Notes under the pieces: model-generated
What the model was told of the DNA's origin: nothing
The model's input: the letters and a program-made list of their open reading frames with translations, nothing else
Database searches by the model: none
From: Pelotomaculum sp. UBA1371
GTDB lineage: Bacteria > Bacillota > Desulfotomaculia > Desulfotomaculales > Pelotomaculaceae
Assembly (NCBI GenBank): GCA_002305915.1
Contig: DBRJ01000045.1
Span: 16,921-29,808 of the forward strand
Length of the DNA: 12,888 bases
Reading direction: 5' to 3'
Translations under genes and position numbers: made by a program
Shown: positions 1-6,357 of the stretch, piece by piece
Numbering within the stretch: the first letter of the stretch is position 1
How the letters are laid out: each line of letters starts with the position of its first letter

Positions 1-1
1 G

Positions 2-292
2 CCGGCAGAAAATCCGTTTAGGGAGCCGTTAAACTGCAATAAGGGATGCTTGATTACCAGGGGCAATAACAAATCAAAATTTAAGAACACTGGCCGGGAA
101 TATTTAATGGTACAGGTGTGCTCCCGTTATTTAATGAGCCTTGAACAGCATTTTCACCCCGGAATTGTTCGTTTAATGCCCTATGCCTGGCACAACGTAA
201 AAGCTTTGATTTCTCAAGGCTTTTTCGTTGTGTTTTTTCCAGGCAAACAACCAATGATCTTCTTGGTGGAGATTCAGCTTGCAGAAGACTAG
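2..292 (+). CDS. possible 3' end of an unrecognised protein gene
   Basis: One plus-strand frame stays open from the left edge of the window to a TAG at 290-292, about 96 codons. I do not recognise the product. It has several aromatic and hydrophobic stretches (GFFVVFFPG near the end) but no motif I can name. A TTG at 50 preceded by AAGGGA could give an 80-aa protein. Because the frame is open upstream to the edge, the C-terminal part of a longer gene is equally possible. Codon use is not clearly coding, and this may be a remnant or a chance open frame. A hairpin repeat follows 33 bp after the stop and would suit a terminator. Confidence 0.3.
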   Translation, partial: PAENPFREPLNCNKGCLITRGNNKSKFKNTGREYLMVQVCSRYLMSLEQHFHPGIVRLMPYAWHNVKALISQGFFVVFFPGKQPMIFLVEIQLAED

Positions 293-324
293 AAAATAAT
301 TTTAGAGTGCCCTAAATAGCGAAG

Positions 325-352
325 AACCGCCTACTCTTTCAGTAGACGGCTT
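325..352. repeat. hairpin repeat copy 1, likely bidirectional terminator
   Basis: An inverted repeat with arms CCGCCTAC and GTAGACGG (one G-T type mismatch) around a short T-rich loop. It lies between the convergent frames ending at 292 (+) and 409 (-), where a shared terminator is expected. Neither side has a strong T-run. A near-identical copy lies at 1783-1811, so this is a repeated sequence type and not just any hairpin. Confidence 0.5.
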
Positions 353-408
353 GAAAATCATATATTAGCAAGATAAGCATCCTTTGGGGGTGTTGTATTG
401 ATTTACCA

Positions 409-1335
409 TTAAACAGTCATACTAAAAATTTTCAATAATCGCAGGTAATGATTTGCTTCCCTTAGAACATGGTCGCCCAGCAGAGGTATGATTATAGACC
501 TTATTTTACACGCAAGTATACCTTCCGTGCCTTGCCGTTTAAAATCCCGTATTGCTGCTGTCTCCATGAGGCTTTTCCGGGTAACTTGCGGCAAAAGGTT
601 TATCTGGGTTTGCGCTGCCAGTGCTTTCGCAGTCAGCATGTCAAATTCCCTGCCAAATTTATCGGCTGTCTGGAACAAGGCTTCTTCGGTCGGATCTAAA
701 AGTCCCCTGATGAATTTCGCATGTTCAGCCATAATTTTATTCCAGAAAGACTCTTGTTCCAGGGCAAACCTGGCTATATCTATAACAACCCTGTTCTGCA
801 ATCTTGTGAGCAGTTCCAAGAATAATATAGCTTCCCTACGGATGTGGTCAATTAAGAGTGGATAGTTGAATGTGTATATTTTGCAAGTTAACATACTGTC
901 CAGTACTATGGTTTTTAAATTTATTAAACCTGGCAAAAGAACAATGACTCTCTGATTTATATCAGCAACCCGTTGTACCAGCGTTTGTATGTTTGATTGT
1001 TTACCCCCCTTTGTCAGAGAAAGCTCTGCCATGGTAATGCTGGTGTCAAGTTGAATCCCGGTAAAAAACGTAGTTGCCCTTTCAGCATTGAGGGTAAAAC
1101 CGGTTACTATCTCTCCCGAAGACGCTACATCCGGACTAATAAATCCGTTGGCGATAAAAACAACCTCTTTTAGCAAAGTCTCAAACTGGTTTTTAAATGC
1201 ATCTGCCTGCCGTGCCAGGTCTGCATTTACAGGAGTGAAGCCTGCTTCCAAGAAGAAGGAATGCTCCTTCATAATTCTTAAAAAGAACAGGTTTAAGTCC
1301 AGAGACTGTCTAACAAAATCTTCATTTGATAAAAT
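409..1335 (-). CDS. DUF2935 family protein with apparent ATT start
   Basis: Predicted 308-aa helical cytoplasmic protein of the DUF2935 family, known mainly from Firmicutes and of unknown function. It shows an internal duplication. An IMKEH segment (residues 21-25) is matched by IMAEH (201-205), and a DHIRREAILFLELL-type segment (D163 H164) is matched by DHVLREANHYLRLL (D288 H289). The repeated His/Glu pattern suggests a helical bundle that may bind metal, which is inference. The first ATG in frame is at 1272, but the conserved N-terminal segment (LSNEDFVRQSLDLNLFFLRI) is encoded upstream of it. Reading back, the only sensible initiator is ATT at 1333-1335, six bases after a GGGGGG Shine-Dalgarno (1342-1347). 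No ATG, GTG or TTG occurs in frame between that ribosome site and codon 22. A sequencing error in an ATG is the alternative. The gene is monocistronic; hairpin copy 1 lies downstream. Confidence 0.8.
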   Translation of the reverse strand: MLSNEDFVRQSLDLNLFFLRIMKEHSFFLEAGFTPVNADLARQADAFKNQFETLLKEVVFIANGFISPDVASSGEIVTGFTLNAERATTFFTGIQLDTSITMAELSLTKGGKQSNIQTLVQRVADINQRVIVLLPGLINLKTIVLDSMLTCKIYTFNYPLLIDHIRREAILFLELLTRLQNRVVIDIARFALEQESFWNKIMAEHAKFIRGLLDPTEEALFQTADKFGREFDMLTAKALAAQTQINLLPQVTRKSLMETAAIRDFKRQGTEGILACKIRSIIIPLLGDHVLREANHYLRLLKIFSMTV

Positions 1336-1444
1336 TTTTATCCCCCCTTTTTATCCCACTTAATTCCAAGACACCATTCCTGCCACATTTTATGCCAATA
1401 TCCATAATTAGGTGATTGTTATCAGTAATCATCCTGCCAAAGAA

Positions 1445-1468
1445 ACTAAAAAAACGCTTTACAGCGTT
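1445..1468 (-). terminator. intrinsic terminator on the minus strand
   Basis: On the minus strand the arms AACGCT and AGCGTT (+ strand 1463-1468 and 1453-1458) enclose a GTAA loop and are followed directly by a run of seven T. This is a textbook rho-independent terminator. The nearest recognised minus-strand gene upstream is tRNA-Cys, 376 bp away. It therefore either ends the tRNA transcript late or ends an unrecognised RNA. Confidence 0.65.
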
Positions 1469-1782
1469 CCAAAAATACCGGTTGATACTCTATACCCGGG
1501 AGAGTTCTCCGAATGCCCTTCGGAGGTCGGCCTCCCCTGACTGCGTGTACTGGATGACCATCATCACCCATTATTTAGCATATTTTACTCTAATCATCAG
1601 CTCCTCTGCAGCTTGATTGGTCATCCGCTATCTTATCTTGAAGGAGTCAATCCCACAGCAACTCAGCAGATTTGCTCAATGCTTTTTTTGGCAGATTTCC
1701 CGAAAGCGGCAGAGGATTAATTATCCGACAAATAGTCCTCTTCCGCAAGTCCCCTGCCGTCGTAAGCCCGGTAAACGCATTA

Positions 1783-1811
1783 AACCGCCTACTTTTTACG
1801 GTAGACGGTCT
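1783..1811 (-). repeat. hairpin repeat copy 2, downstream of tRNA-Cys
   Basis: Second copy of the 325-352 repeat, sharing AACCGCCTACT, a T-rich loop and GTAGACGG. On the minus strand it reads ACCGTCTAC, loop, GTAGGCGGT, then TTTAA, and lies 33 bp after the end of the tRNA-Cys gene. It is a plausible but weak terminator for the tRNA operon, since the T-tail is short. Confidence 0.5.
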
Positions 1812-1844
1812 ATTAACCCTTAATATTACCGGGTTTATCGACTT

Positions 1845-1919
1845 TGGAGGCGACACCCGGATTTGAACCGGGGAATGGAGGATTTGCAGTCCTCTGCCTT
1901 ACCACTTGGCTATGTCGCC
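1845..1919 (-). tRNA. tRNA-Cys (anticodon GCA)
   Basis: Minus-strand cloverleaf with acceptor stem GGCGACA/TGTCGCC, anticodon loop CTGCAAA giving GCA, and T-loop GGTTCAAATCC. The discriminator base is T, as expected for Cys, and the 3' CCA is encoded. It is the last gene of the Asp-Phe-Gly-Cys array, 7 bp after tRNA-Gly. Confidence 0.97.
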
Positions 1920-1926
1920 GATCAAA

Positions 1927-2001
1927 TGGAGCGGAAGACGGGATTCGAACCCGCGACCCTCGCCTTGGCAAGGCGATGCTCTACCACTGAGCCACTTCCG
2001 C
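1927..2001 (-). tRNA. tRNA-Gly (anticodon GCC)
   Basis: Minus-strand cloverleaf with acceptor stem GCGGAAG/CTTCCGC, anticodon loop TTGCCAA giving GCC, T-loop GGTTCGAATCC and encoded CCA. It reads GGY codons. A consensus-like promoter lies directly upstream (2011-2038), so its transcript could start only two or three bases before the mature 5' end. Confidence 0.97.
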
Positions 2002-2010
2002 ATATCCTAC

Positions 2011-2038
2011 ATTATATCATATTTTGTTTATTTGTCAA
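2011..2038 (-). promoter_or_regulatory. internal promoter for tRNA-Gly and tRNA-Cys
   Basis: On the minus strand, TTGACA (2038-2033) and TATAAT (2016-2011) are separated by 16 bp. Both hexamers match the sigma-A consensus exactly. The site fills the 40-bp gap between tRNA-Phe and tRNA-Gly. The expected start point, about 2003-2005, is almost at the tRNA-Gly 5' end (2001). Confidence 0.8.
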
Positions 2039-2041
2039 GGT

Positions 2042-2117
<76 letters not shown>

Positions 2118-2123
2118 GGAAAA

Positions 2124-2200
2124 TGGCGGAGCTGACGGGAGTCGAACCCGCGATCTCCTGCGTGACAGGCAGGCATGTTAGGCCACTACACCACAGCTCC
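2124..2200 (-). tRNA. tRNA-Asp (anticodon GTC)
   Basis: Minus-strand cloverleaf with acceptor stem GGAGCTG/CAGCTCC, anticodon loop CTGTCAC giving GTC, T-loop GGTTCGACTCC, discriminator G (the usual Asp identity base) and encoded CCA. It is the first gene of the array, about 50 bp downstream of the main promoter. Confidence 0.97.
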
Positions 2201-2253
2201 GTATTCTGCCAAGATAACGCCTTTCTGGAGGGGCGCCATCGCTGACAATGATA

Positions 2254-2282
2254 AGTATACCTAATTCAGCGGCTGAAGTCAA
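2254..2282 (-). promoter_or_regulatory. promoter of the tRNA array
   Basis: On the minus strand, TTGACT (2282-2277) and TATACT (2259-2254) are separated by exactly 17 bp. This is a strong sigma-A type promoter facing tRNA-Asp. The leader would be roughly 45 nt. Confidence 0.8.
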
Positions 2283-2346
2283 ATGGTATTTTCGAGGAGA
2301 ACGACATTTTTTCGCTGCACGCTTTTAGTTTCTGTAATTACACCCT

Positions 2347-2383
2347 TAAAAGAGCCGGAACTCAATCTTTAAGGACGCCGGCT
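2347..2383 (-). terminator. terminator of the polyamine operon, overlapping the speB stop
   Basis: On the minus strand, AGCCGG (2383-2378) pairs with CCGGCT (2358-2353), followed by CTTTTAA. The 5' arm lies inside the last codons of the agmatinase gene and the stop codon sits in the 19-nt loop. The T-run is short, so strength is uncertain. Confidence 0.5.
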
Positions 2384-3235
2384 AAATGATAGTATGGCTT
2401 CCCGAACCAGCTTTGCCGCCAGCAGCGCAGTCCTTTCCGAGAAATCGTAAACAGGGCTCACCTCGACCAGATCAAAGCCCACCACATTAATCCCCCCGAG
2501 CAGGTGCAGCGCCCTGATGATTTCCCGGGAGGTGCACCCGCAGGGTTCCGCTGCACCTGTACCGGGAGCGTAGGCAGGATCGACCACATCGATATCAAGT
2601 GTAACGTAAACAGGCCTCCCCTTTAGAAGAGGTATGATTTCCTGCAGGGGCTGTATAAGTTCGTTAAAAAACAAGTTAGTATGTTTGCGGCCGAACTCAA
2701 TTTCTTCCCTTGTACCCGAGCGGATGCCCAACTGGTAGATGTTCTCCCCGCCTACCAGGTCGGCCACCCTGCGCATTACCGTAGCGTGGGAATAGCGCTC
2801 GCCTAAATAATCCTCCCGCAGGTCCGCATGAGCATCCAATTGGATAACGGCAAGTTCCGGGTACACCCTGGCAACTTCTTTAATGACAGCAAGACTCACC
2901 AGGTGCTCACCGCCAATTACAAGGGGAAATTTAGAGCTGCTTAAGACTTTAGCTGTAACCGCCCCGATCCGGCGCAGGCTTTCCTGGAGCGTTCCGGGCG
3001 GCAATACTACGTCACCCGCGTCATAATAGCAGCAATCTACCAGATCCCTGTTGAGGTCCAGGCTGTATTCCTCCAGCCCGGGCGAAACCAGACGGATTTG
3101 CTCAGGACCCTTCCGGGTGCCCGGACGAAAACTGACGGTAACCTCCATGGGAGCTCCGATTAGAACAACTTCAGACCGTTCAAAATTATCTATGCTGCCC
3201 ATGAAGACCGGTCCTCTCTCTAGAAGATCCAGCAA
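2369..3235 (-). CDS. speB: agmatinase (ureohydrolase family)
   Basis: Manganese-dependent ureohydrolase of 288 aa, the usual agmatinase length. It is expected to hydrolyse agmatine to putrescine and urea in the cytoplasm. The metal ligands are visible: GGEH (H111), DAHAD (D134, H136, D138) and DID (D214, D216), with the active-site-loop SHA at H150. The start is TTG at 3235, placed by GGAGGG eight to nine bases upstream. A downstream ATG (codon 12) also has a weaker AGAGGA, but the family usually includes the preceding residues. It lies 16 bp after the spermidine synthase gene, as the last gene of the pdaD-speE-speB operon. Specificity for agmatine over N1-aminopropylagmatine (the thermophile route to spermidine) cannot be read from the sequence; arginase and guanidinobutyrase are less likely given the neighbours. 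Confidence 0.92.
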   Translation of the reverse strand: MLDLLERGPVFMGSIDNFERSEVVLIGAPMEVTVSFRPGTRKGPEQIRLVSPGLEEYSLDLNRDLVDCCYYDAGDVVLPPGTLQESLRRIGAVTAKVLSSSKFPLVIGGEHLVSLAVIKEVARVYPELAVIQLDAHADLREDYLGERYSHATVMRRVADLVGGENIYQLGIRSGTREEIEFGRKHTNLFFNELIQPLQEIIPLLKGRPVYVTLDIDVVDPAYAPGTGAAEPCGCTSREIIRALHLLGGINVVGFDLVEVSPVYDFSERTALLAAKLVREAILSFSRRP

Positions 3236-3251
3236 AATTCTCTCCCTCCAG

Positions 3252-4091
3252 CTATTTCAACAGTTCTTTTACAAACGGGGGCAGCACGAAACAGGTCCGG
3301 TGAACAGCCGGGCTGTAATAACGTGTGTTCATCCTTGGAATACCGTCCACATCCACCTCCAGGGGCTCATATTTCTTGGAGCCCATGGTAAAAGTCCAAA
3401 GACCCCCGGGATAGCTCGGAATACAGGCTAAGAACAACCGGGTCAGCGGAAAAATCCCGGATATATCCCGGTACAACCTGGGGATCAGGTCACGGTTAAA
3501 AAAGGGTGATTCCGTCTGGGCCACAAAGATACCGTCTTCCTTCAAAGCATCATAGATATCGCTGTAGAAGGAAGCGGAAAAAAGACCTTCTGCAGGGCCG
3601 ACGGGATCAGTGGAGTCGACAATAATAACGTCGTAAATGTTTTTGTTGTTCCTGACGTGCTTGATCCCGTCGTCCACGACTATTTCCACCCGGGGATCAT
3701 CGAAGGCACAAGCAATCTCGGGCAGGTATTTTCGCGAAGCCTCGATCACGGCGCCGTCAATCTCGCAGTGAACAACCTTTTCAATGGATGGGTGCTTAAC
3801 GATTTCCCTTACCGCTCCCCCGTCGCCGCCCCCGATAACCAGGACTCTTTTCGGGGCCGCGTGGGTGTTGAGGGCGACATGGGTAATCATTTCATGATAG
3901 ACAAACTCGTCCATAATCGTTGTTTGAATTACATTGTCCAGTAAAAGCATCCGGCCAAACTGGTCCGTATCGACCACAGCCAGGTTTTGAAACTGTGTCT
4001 GCTCCCGGTGCAGCGTCTTTTTCACTCTGCAGGACAAGGCCATATCCTTTGTCTGGTATTCCGTAAACCACAAATCAAACTTCTGGTCCAA
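3252..4091 (-). CDS. speE: spermidine synthase (polyamine aminopropyltransferase)
   Basis: Cytoplasmic aminopropyltransferase of 279 aa, typical for the family. It transfers the aminopropyl group of decarboxylated S-adenosylmethionine to putrescine. Visible features are the Rossmann-fold nucleotide-binding motif GGGDGG (87-92), the acidic pair in EID (E110, D112), DD at 140-141, and the catalytic-loop motif VDSTDP (D159, D162). The start is TTG at 4091, seven bases after GGAGG; no ATG fits better. It is the middle gene of the polyamine operon, 46 bp after the arginine decarboxylase and 16 bp before agmatinase. No speD (S-adenosylmethionine decarboxylase) is in this window, so the aminopropyl donor must come from elsewhere. 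Agmatine as acceptor is an open alternative in an arginine-based pathway. Confidence 0.95.
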   Translation of the reverse strand: MDQKFDLWFTEYQTKDMALSCRVKKTLHREQTQFQNLAVVDTDQFGRMLLLDNVIQTTIMDEFVYHEMITHVALNTHAAPKRVLVIGGGDGGAVREIVKHPSIEKVVHCEIDGAVIEASRKYLPEIACAFDDPRVEIVVDDGIKHVRNNKNIYDVIIVDSTDPVGPAEGLFSASFYSDIYDALKEDGIFVAQTESPFFNRDLIPRLYRDISGIFPLTRLFLACIPSYPGGLWTFTMGSKKYEPLEVDVDGIPRMNTRYYSPAVHRTCFVLPPFVKELLK

Positions 4092-4137
4092 CTTATCGCC
4101 TCCATGTTTCTTATTTTATTACCATTTCATTGACGGT

Positions 4138-4596
4138 TTAGTACCATAGCGGAACTGCAGCCAAAGCGCAGCCGATTTTGTCTACGCGATGTTCGGTAGA
4201 AGCGATCCTTGTGCCCTCCAGCTTCATTCCTCTGGTTTCAAAAGCTTCTTCCAGCATACTGATAATTGCCTTTTCCGCTTCTTCCTTGCTGCACCTTCCT
4301 GAATATTCCATTATTACACCAAAGGTGTCTTTAGAAAAACCTACACCTACTGCAGCAGAGATTAATTCACCCGGAGTATCACTGACAATGTATCCGTATG
4401 CTGTTGGCACAAGGGATCCCGGCGGGATCTCCAGGTTGGGGCAATACTGCACGCCCGGGGGCAGAATGCTTGATACCCGGACCAGGTTTAAATTACCGAT
4501 CTTTCCCGCTAAAAGAGCATTATCAAAGGCATTCAGGTGATTCTTACCTTCGGCGCTGCCCGCTGTGATAAAAAACTTTTTTGGGGTCGGCAGCAT
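4138..4596 (-). CDS. pdaD: pyruvoyl-dependent arginine decarboxylase
   Basis: Proenzyme of 152 aa in the PvlArgDC family, first known from methanogens (Methanocaldococcus) and also found in some bacteria. It converts arginine to agmatine and CO2 without pyridoxal phosphate. The self-cleavage motif VSSILPPG is present. Cleavage is expected between S42 and S43, leaving a beta chain of 42 residues and an alpha chain starting with the pyruvoyl group from S43. The conserved glutamate in VIMEYSG (E97) fits the catalytic Glu of the family. The ATG start has an excellent AAGGAGGT seven bases upstream. It is the first gene of the operon and supplies agmatine to the two enzymes encoded downstream. The alternative use, acid resistance, is less likely given the operon. 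Confidence 0.93.
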   Translation of the reverse strand: MLPTPKKFFITAGSAEGKNHLNAFDNALLAGKIGNLNLVRVSSILPPGVQYCPNLEIPPGSLVPTAYGYIVSDTPGELISAAVGVGFSKDTFGVIMEYSGRCSKEEAEKAIISMLEEAFETRGMKLEGTRIASTEHRVDKIGCALAAVPLWY

Positions 4597-4639
4597 ATTC
4601 TGACCTCCTTAAAAAACTTGTTTGACTGCAAACAAAGAT

Positions 4640-4645
4640 ATTATA
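4640..4645 (-). promoter_or_regulatory. candidate -10 box for the polyamine operon
   Basis: TATAAT on the minus strand about 44 bp upstream of the pdaD start, inside the divergent intergenic region. The expected -35 position falls in an AT-rich tract with no clear TTGACA match, so only the -10 element is supported. Confidence 0.45.
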
Positions 4646-4778
4646 TCAGAACTCAAAAAAAAATAAACTGATGTTTCAGACCTTTTGGGAAAAATACTAC
4701 CTTTTTGAAATATTAAGTATAAGAATCATCCCTGTGTGGCAATATAAAAAAAAATGGCAAAGCAAAAGGGGGATTCGC

Positions 4779-5264
4779 ATGTTAAAGACTGTTATTGGTT
4801 TATTCGACTCCAGAGACCAGGCTGAAAGAGCTGTATCGGCTTTACGCAACAGTGGTTTCCACGAGGAAATATCCATTGTAGCCGCTGATAAGAGCCAGGC
4901 AACCGGGCAGCAAAAATCCGGTGAAATGGGAGTAAACGAAGGTAGTATATCTTCAGGTGTCAGCACCGGGGGTGTTCTGGGCGGCCTGGCCGGTTTGGCG
5001 GCAGGCGCAGGCGCACTGGCCATCCCGGGGATAGGGCCGATTGTAGCAGCCGGTCCAATTGCGGGGTTGCTCTCCGGCGCTGCGACAGGCGGAATAGCAG
5101 GCGGCCTGATAGATTGGGGCATCCCTGCCGAAAGAGGCAAGTATTACGAAGGAAAAGTCCGTGAGGGCAAAATCCTGGCCTCTGTCCGGACAGAGGAAGC
5201 TAAAATAAACAGTGCGGCGGATATCCTGCGAAAAAACGGCGCCAGTGATGTTGAAACCCATTAA
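4779..5264 (+). CDS. general stress protein, YflT/17M-like
   Basis: A 161-aa protein that resembles the YflT / general stress protein 17M-like family (heat-induced stress proteins of Firmicutes); molecular role unknown. The N-terminus (residues 3-35, VIGLFDSRDQAERAVSALRN and after) is the characteristic beta-alpha-beta segment. Residues about 59-110 form a Gly/Ala-rich hydrophobic tract that could insert in or lie on a membrane. The C-terminus repeats a small alpha/beta unit (KILASVRTEE...AADILRKNGA). I chose the ATG at 4779 because AAAGGGGG lies six bases before it; the in-frame ATG at 4671 has no ribosome site and would add an atypical extension. It is divergent from the polyamine operon. 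No sigma-B type promoter was found. Confidence 0.8.
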   Translation: MLKTVIGLFDSRDQAERAVSALRNSGFHEEISIVAADKSQATGQQKSGEMGVNEGSISSGVSTGGVLGGLAGLAAGAGALAIPGIGPIVAAGPIAGLLSGAATGGIAGGLIDWGIPAERGKYYEGKVREGKILASVRTEEAKINSAADILRKNGASDVETH

Positions 5265-5304
5265 TAAGATGGTACCGGTAAAAAGAATAGTTATAAATTT
5301 TGAA

Positions 5305-5336
5305 GACGGGACTTCCGTAAATAAGGAAGTCCTGTC
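5305..5336. terminator. shared hairpin terminator between convergent genes
   Basis: A 12-bp stem, GACGGGACTTCC with GGAAGTCCTGTC (one G-T position), and an 8-nt loop. It lies 40 bp after the stress-protein stop and 20 bp after the endonuclease-family stop. T-rich sequence follows on the minus side; on the plus side the T-run is delayed. It probably works as a bidirectional terminator. Confidence 0.65.
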
Positions 5337-5356
5337 CGCTTCTGTTGCCTTTTAGA

Positions 5357-6217
5357 TTAAACTGCCCGCTTTATTTTTTCGTAGATATCGCGGTAAATAG
5401 CGGCATCCTCTGCCTGCCGCTTGTTCGATTCACAGATGATTGTCGGCTGCAGTTCCCGCTCCACAATTAATTCGGCCAGTGGAGCAAAATCGGGCCCGAA
5501 CCCGGTTTCCAGGGTGGTCCAGTGTTTTTTCTCACCTGCCCCGGTATATTCCACGGGACTGAAATGGATATGTAAATATTTCACAACTTCCTTTCCCAAA
5601 CGCTTCTCGATCTGGTCAAGAATTGCGGCATAGGCAGGTTTACCGGAGCATTTTCCGCCCGATAGAGCGTGCAGATGCCCAAAATCAACGGCCGGCACGA
5701 TCTGGCTCCCCATTTCACATAATTCCAGAACTTCCTCCAAGGAACCCAACTGGTTTTTTTTACCCATTGTTTCGGGTGCAAGTAAAATGTCAGAGAGACC
5801 TTCAGCCTCAATTTCCCTTAGAATATCTTTAAAAAAAGTTTTTGCTCGCTTGAGGATATCCCTGCGGTCGCCGCCCCTTCCCGCCCCCGGATGAAATACC
5901 ACGATTCTCGCCCCCATTACCCTGGCAATTTTCAGGGACTTCAAAAAATGACCCTTTGTTCTTACTTTTATTTCAGGATCCTGCGTACTCAGATTGATGC
6001 AGTAGGGAGCGTGAATGCTCATTTTTATGCCCCTGGCGTCAGCCAGTTGGCCCAGGTTGCCGGCCAATTCCTCCCCTATGTTCACACCCCTGCCGCACTG
6101 GTACTCAAAAGCGTTCAGCCCGCGCTTTGACAGCCATTCCGGCATCTCCAGGGAAGATTTGTGCCCCTCCGCGTAAAAGGATGCGGAAGCGCCTGCGGGT
6201 CCAAAGTAAACGGTCAT
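5357..6217 (-). CDS. endonuclease IV-family TIM-barrel protein
   Basis: A 286-aa protein of the AP endonuclease family 2 (endonuclease IV-like TIM barrel), expected to cut DNA at abasic sites using bound zinc. Most expected metal ligands appear in order: H69 (IHAPY), H109 (FHPGAG), E149 (APETMG), D178 and H181 (VDFGHLHA), H216 (LHIHFSP), H232 (KKHW) and E263 (ICES). The classical D-x-H ligand pair near 229-231 of E. coli Nfo is not seen; the local sequence is EKKHW, so one ligand may differ. The protein matches the short 280-residue branch found in Firmicutes and methanogens, in which nuclease activity is less well established; a sugar isomerase-like role remains possible. The ATG start is backed by TGGAGGT. 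It is transcribed alone and divergent from the binding-protein gene. Confidence 0.82.
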   Translation of the reverse strand: MTVYFGPAGASASFYAEGHKSSLEMPEWLSKRGLNAFEYQCGRGVNIGEELAGNLGQLADARGIKMSIHAPYCINLSTQDPEIKVRTKGHFLKSLKIARVMGARIVVFHPGAGRGGDRRDILKRAKTFFKDILREIEAEGLSDILLAPETMGKKNQLGSLEEVLELCEMGSQIVPAVDFGHLHALSGGKCSGKPAYAAILDQIEKRLGKEVVKYLHIHFSPVEYTGAGEKKHWTTLETGFGPDFAPLAELIVERELQPTIICESNKRQAEDAAIYRDIYEKIKRAV

Positions 6218-6302
6218 AGGGCTACCTCCAAACTCATACTTGAAGATTTAAGATTGCTGCCGCAATTTGGATAGGAAACAATTTACCATAATAAGAAGGA
6301 TT

Positions 6303-6333
6303 TTGATATTATTTCCAGTATGTAACATATAGT
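6303..6333 (+). promoter_or_regulatory. weak candidate promoter for the binding-protein gene
   Basis: TTGATA (6303-6308) and TATAGT (6328-6333) with a 19-bp spacer, ending 24 bp before the TTG start. The spacer is longer than ideal, so support is modest. Confidence 0.35.
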
Positions 6334-6357
6334 ACGCTTAAATGAGGTGAATCTATC

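Larger units (their letters stand above)
1336..1844. other. gene-free tract with several stable inverted repeats
   Basis: I find no convincing protein gene here. The tract holds, besides the terminator and repeat listed separately: an 11-bp imperfect stem (1706-1716 with 1736-1746, one mismatch); a perfect 9-bp stem GGATGACCA/TGGTCATCC (1552-1560 with 1618-1626) enclosing two smaller hairpins; and a perfect 7-bp stem CTCCGAA/TTCGGAG with a 5-nt loop (1507-1513 with 1519-1525), itself flanked by GGGAG/CTCCC (1498-1502 with 1532-1536). On the minus strand the series ends at an intrinsic terminator (1445-1468). This could be a long structured trailer of the tRNA transcript or a separate non-coding RNA. 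I could not match it to RNase P RNA, tmRNA, SRP RNA or a T-box by eye. Confidence 0.35.

Noticed and set aside
1416..1866. Small plus- and minus-strand frames in the 1336-1844 tract as genes
   Set aside because: They have low-complexity, Arg/Pro/Ser-rich translations, no ribosome sites, and one runs into tRNA-Cys.
4671..4695. Sigma-B type promoter (GTTT...GGGAAA) before the stress protein
   Set aside because: The spacing between the two elements is about 8 bp, far too short.
4671..4778. Longer N-terminus for the stress protein starting at the ATG at 4671
   Set aside because: No ribosome site precedes it, it adds an atypical hydrophobic extension, and AAAGGGGG sits exactly before the ATG at 4779.
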